A stretch of 7,633 nt of DNA from NCBI GenBank assembly GCA_023450335.1, contig JAEXHA010000033.1:1-7633 (forward strand), given 5' to 3'. Under the pieces are notes generated by a model. That model was not told the origin of the DNA, did not search any database, and was given only the letters and a program-made list of their open reading frames with translations. This DNA is from Actinomycetes bacterium. Lineage in GTDB: Bacteria; Actinomycetota; Actinomycetes; Actinomycetales; Microbacteriaceae. Of the stretch, positions 5,475 through 7,633 are shown piece by piece. The translations under genes and the position numbers were made by a program. The stretch's first letter is position 1. Every line of letters begins with the position of its first letter.

Positions 5475-5771
5475 TCATCCCGCCGCGAGGGTCTCGCCCA
5501 GTATGCGAGCCGCCTCGCCGAACCGCGCGGGGTCTTCGCCAGCGCCACTCGGGCTGAGTGCCTTCCGGCTCGGGTCGACCCGTGAAGCGCCGCTGCTGCC
5601 CAGGGGGCGGCCCTCCGGCATCCATTCGTCCGAGTCCTCACAGTCGCCGCGGCTGTGTCGTGCGCGGATCGCCCCGCACACGTAACAGAGCGGCAGGCAG
5701 GGGGTAACACCGCAGCGGCAGTGTGAATCGCAACAGTCCACCGTCCGGTCCGCAGCCCCAGGAGACGCCAT
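5475..5771 (-). CDS. Possible small cysteine-rich protein (98 aa), doubtful
   Basis: A minus-strand frame from ATG 5769-5771 to TGA at 5475-5477. Eight cysteines (residues 13, 14, 18, 20, 25, 29, 32, 44) and two histidines (17, 39) fall within 32 residues, which could bind metal. The rest is hydrophilic and ends in a helix-like FGEAARILGETLAAG. By hand count about 78% of third codon positions are G or C, which is suggestive but lower than expected for a well-established gene here. No Shine-Dalgarno supports the ATG. In-frame GTG at 5741 or ATG at 5621 are alternatives; starting at the latter would lose all the cysteines. The ATG overlaps the transporter's start codon head to head, which is unusual. 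It lies 102 bases upstream of the pRiA4b-like gene on the same strand. It resembles no family I know. Confidence 0.35.
   Translation of the reverse strand: MASPGAADRTVDCCDSHCRCGVTPCLPLCYVCGAIRARHSRGDCEDSDEWMPEGRPLGSSGASRVDPSRKALSPSGAGEDPARFGEAARILGETLAAG
5682..5719 (+). promoter_or_regulatory. Two GTAAC repeats 22 bp apart upstream of the transporter (GlnR-box-like)
   Basis: GTAAC occurs at 5682-5686 and 5704-5708, exactly two helical turns apart. The 22-base period equals that of actinobacterial GlnR arrays, GTNAC-N6-GNAAC repeated. The positions expected for the alternating half-sites (5693-5697 GCAGG, 5715-5719 GCGGC) match only partly. The site is 51 to 88 bases upstream of the transporter ATG, where a regulator could act. 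Assigning GlnR is inference; this lineage may use another nitrogen regulator. Confidence 0.25.
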
Positions 5772-6651
5772 GTCGTACGTCAAGCCGAACGAGCTCGTCA
5801 CCCGCATGATCGATGCGGGCGAGTCGAAGATCCTCATGTCCACGCGTGACACCCTCATGCGGGCGTTCATGGGTGGGGCGATGCTCGCCCTCGGCGCCGT
5901 GTTCGCCGTCACCGTGTCGACCCAGACCGGCGAACCGCTGCTGGGCGCCCTGCTGTTTCCGGCGTGCTTCGCATTGCTGTACCTGCTCGGCTACGACCTG
6001 CTCACCGGTGTGTTCACGCTCGGCCCCCTGGCCTGGGCCGACAAGCGGCCCGGCATCAACCTGCCCGGCGTGCTGCGCAACTGGGGCCTCGTCTTCGTCG
6101 GCAACCTCGTCGGCGCCGTCATGATCGCGGTGCTCATGGCGATCTACTTCACGTATGGGTTCACGACCGAGCCGAGCGCGGTCGGCCAGGCGATCGGCGA
6201 GATCGGCCACGGCCGCACCGTCGGCTACGCCGATCATGGCGCCGGCGGAATGCTGACGCTGTTCATCCGTGGTGTGCTGTGCAACTGGATGGTCTCCACG
6301 GGGGTCATCGCCGCCATGATGAGCGACAGCCTGCCGGGCAAGGTGCTGGGCATGTGGCTGCCGATCATGGTCTTCTTCTACATGGGCTTCGAGCACTCGA
6401 TCGTGAACATGTTCCTGTTCCCCTCGGGCCTGCTGCTGGGTGCCGAGTTCACGCTGTGGGACTACCTGCTGTGGAACGAGATCCCCACCGTCATCGGCAA
6501 CCTCGTCGGCGGCCTCACGTTCGTGGGCGTCATGCTCTACGTCACGCACTATCGCACCGCGCCCAAGCGGGTGCCGGTCTACCGCCCCAACGGCAAGAGC
6601 TTCGCGGCCTCACCCACCAAGGTGCCCGCCGAGCTGGCCGCTCAGCGCTGA
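5770..6651 (+). CDS. Formate/nitrite transporter (FNT) family channel
   Basis: A 293-residue integral membrane protein of the FocA/NirC family, which forms pentamers moving formate, nitrite or related small monovalent anions across the cytoplasmic membrane. What is seen: six hydrophobic segments at about 32-50, 57-76, 104-127, 162-184, 193-207 and 240-258, and the omega-loop-like GYDLLTGVFTLGP (74-86). The central pore pair is also present: K191 in PGKVLGMWLP and H209 in GFEHSIVNMF. The EHS-x-x-NM motif is the family hallmark. Length is typical (about 270-290). The C-terminal tail is hydrophilic and Lys/Arg-rich. The start has a good AGGAG at 5760-5764, five bases upstream. No formate lyase or nitrite reductase gene is nearby, so formate versus nitrite cannot be decided. 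It appears to be transcribed alone and ends at a strong hairpin. Confidence 0.96.
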   Translation: MSYVKPNELVTRMIDAGESKILMSTRDTLMRAFMGGAMLALGAVFAVTVSTQTGEPLLGALLFPACFALLYLLGYDLLTGVFTLGPLAWADKRPGINLPGVLRNWGLVFVGNLVGAVMIAVLMAIYFTYGFTTEPSAVGQAIGEIGHGRTVGYADHGAGGMLTLFIRGVLCNWMVSTGVIAAMMSDSLPGKVLGMWLPIMVFFYMGFEHSIVNMFLFPSGLLLGAEFTLWDYLLWNEIPTVIGNLVGGLTFVGVMLYVTHYRTAPKRVPVYRPNGKSFAASPTKVPAELAAQR

Positions 6652-6658
6652 CGCGGCC

Positions 6659-6687
6659 GGATGCCGGGGTCCCGCGCCCCGGCATCC
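6659..6687. terminator. Perfect 11-bp hairpin between convergent genes (bidirectional terminator)
   Basis: GGATGCCGGGG (6659-6669) and CCCCGGCATCC (6677-6687) pair perfectly around a seven-base loop. The hairpin begins seven bases after the transporter stop and lies 12 bases past the stop of the convergent gene, so it can end transcription from both sides. There is no clear uridine run, as is usual in high-GC actinobacteria. The arms are built from the GGATGCC/GGCATCC heptamer that recurs in this window. Confidence 0.8.
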
Positions 6688-6699
6688 ACCCGTCTGCGG

Positions 6700-7633
6700 T
6701 CAGCGCTGGTCGGCGCCCTCGCCCGGAGTCACCCGCACCCAGCCCTCGCGCAGCACCGTGGCGCGGTCCGGCAGTGCGGCCGATTGAGTCGCGGCCAGGA
6801 TCGCATCGTTGCGCCAGGCGGTCGGGCCCTCGCGCACGGTCAGGGTCTGGTGCTCGCCGAGGGCGGCCACCAGGGGCAGCCGCACGTCGCCGGGGTCGAT
6901 CAGCACCGGACCCACCCGGACGCTGGGCACGAGTGCATCGAGCGCCGCCGCGAACCAGCCCCGCTGCAGTTGCACCCGCCCGCGCGGCACGATGCCGCTG
7001 GTGACGTGCACGGCGGCGCCGGGCAGCATGAGCAGGGTCAGCATGCGGGGCACCCCCGGGTGCACCACGATCTCGGAGGCGGCCGAGATATAGGGATGCT
7101 CGATGGAGGAGTCGACGGTGAGGTCGCCGGGCACGCCCCACTCCTGCAGCAGCCCGCGCCCGGGCCCGGCCGGTGCGGCGGCCTCTGCGATCGCCTTGTC
7201 CACCAGGTGCACATGCTCGTAGTCGTCGTCGACGAACCAGGCCACCAGGCCGTCGTCGGGGCGGGTGAGCTCGCCCAGCCGCACGCGGATGCCGGTGCGC
7301 AGAAGTGCGCGGTACGCTCCGGTCCGCGCGATGCGGGCCGCGTCGTCGAGAGCGAGCGTCGCCGAGTCATCGAGCACGTCGACCGACAGCACCGCCCGGA
7401 CCACCGCCAGCGGCGCGCCGACGATCGAGGCCACCTGGGCGGACCCGGCCCCGGCGGTGGCATCGACGGTCCACAGCGTCGTGTCGACGGCCCGCAGCAG
7501 CGCGGACAGCGCCGACTCGGCGTCGGACGCCGCGCGTCGGCCGTCGCGGGCATCGGCGTCGGCGCGCACGATGCCGGTCGCGATCCGCCCGAGCACGTGT
7601 TCGTCGGGCCGGAGCCCGGTCGAGGGTGCGGCG
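6700..7633 (-). CDS. Conserved-looking hypothetical protein, N-terminus beyond right edge
   Basis: The frame is open from the right edge to TGA at 6700-6702, showing 310 residues. The GTG at 7594-7596 is the first in-frame start-like codon, but the frame reads plausibly through it (GLRPDEHVLGRIATGIV), so I treat the gene as truncated. An Ala/Asp-rich helical part contains LLRAVDTTLWTVDAT; then AWFVDDDYEHVHLVD, a VDSSIEHPYISA segment, and a hydrophobic strand MLTLLMLPGAAVHVTSG (not long or uniform enough for a sure membrane segment). The C-terminal domain follows: RVGPVLIDPGDVRLPLV, EGPTAWRNDAILAATQSAALP and EGWVRVTP. Third codon positions are almost all G or C, so coding is firm. The C-terminal half looks like a compact conserved domain, but I do not recognise a named family and infer no function. 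Confidence 0.85.
   Translation of the reverse strand, partial: AAPSTGLRPDEHVLGRIATGIVRADADARDGRRAASDAESALSALLRAVDTTLWTVDATAGAGSAQVASIVGAPLAVVRAVLSVDVLDDSATLALDDAARIARTGAYRALLRTGIRVRLGELTRPDDGLVAWFVDDDYEHVHLVDKAIAEAAAPAGPGRGLLQEWGVPGDLTVDSSIEHPYISAASEIVVHPGVPRMLTLLMLPGAAVHVTSGIVPRGRVQLQRGWFAAALDALVPSVRVGPVLIDPGDVRLPLVAALGEHQTLTVREGPTAWRNDAILAATQSAALPDRATVLREGWVRVTPGEGADQR

Noticed and set aside
5466..5555. Short plus-strand ORF with GAGGAGG just before a GTG
   Set aside because: Only about 30 Arg/Pro-rich residues, opposite the 3' end of the possible cysteine-rich ORF; the purine-rich stretch is probably coincidental.
5638..6549. 303-aa minus-strand frame opposite the transporter, rich in His, Glu and Asp
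   Set aside because: It is the antisense of an unmistakable membrane protein gene; the repeated acidic and His residues reflect reverse-complemented hydrophobic codons.
1..7633. CRISPR array, insertion sequence, prophage or integrase attachment site
   Set aside because: No evenly spaced direct repeats, transposase or integrase motifs, or tRNA gene are present on either strand.

Overview
This is a high-GC window (roughly two thirds G+C or more, strong G/C preference at third codon positions) from an actinobacterium. Protein resemblance and the frequent GGCATCC/GGATGCC heptamers suggest the Microbacteriaceae, possibly Microbacterium, but nothing here proves the genus. I see no tRNA, rRNA, CRISPR array, insertion sequence or prophage gene. 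The window is an accessory-flavoured chromosomal patchwork of small modules.

Left part (1-1006). A minus-strand gene of unknown function runs off the left edge (1-183). Next is a minus-strand VOC/PhnB-like (glyoxalase-fold) protein (333-746). The 260 bases between it and the next gene (747-1006) are unusually rich in inverted repeats. A 16-bp dyad (907-950) can be read as the terminator of the upstream operon. A sigma-70-like promoter overlaps it, followed by a stem (863-891) and a perfect 13-bp stem (794-827) ahead of the VOC start. This could be a structured leader or a small RNA.

Middle-left (1007-3419). A SAM-dependent methyltransferase (1576-2385) and an MTA/SAH nucleosidase-like protein (1007-1579) form a translationally coupled minus-strand operon (GTGA overlap). 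One makes SAH; the other belongs to a family that destroys it. Divergent from them is an XRE-type regulator with an MmyB-like ligand-binding domain (2509 onward). The shared 123-bp intergenic region holds a nested inverted repeat that could be its operator. The regulator is frameshifted near 3144: its C-terminal part continues in another frame, and the end of that frame lies antisense to the next module.

Middle (3306-3903). A ParD/ParE-type toxin-antitoxin pair lies on the minus strand, antitoxin first, with an ATGA overlap and what looks like a leaderless promoter.

Right (3909-7633). A 487-aa protein with a plasmid pRiA4b ORF-3-like domain (minus) is preceded by a possible 98-aa cysteine-rich ORF. 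The start codon of that ORF overlaps, head to head, the start of a formate/nitrite transporter (5770-6651, plus). The 397 bases between the pRiA4b-like gene and the transporter (5373-5769) therefore hold the doubtful cysteine-rich ORF, the transporter's ribosome-binding site and two GTAAC repeats 22 bp apart. The transporter ends in a perfect 11-bp hairpin shared with a convergent, 5'-truncated gene of unknown function that runs off the right edge.
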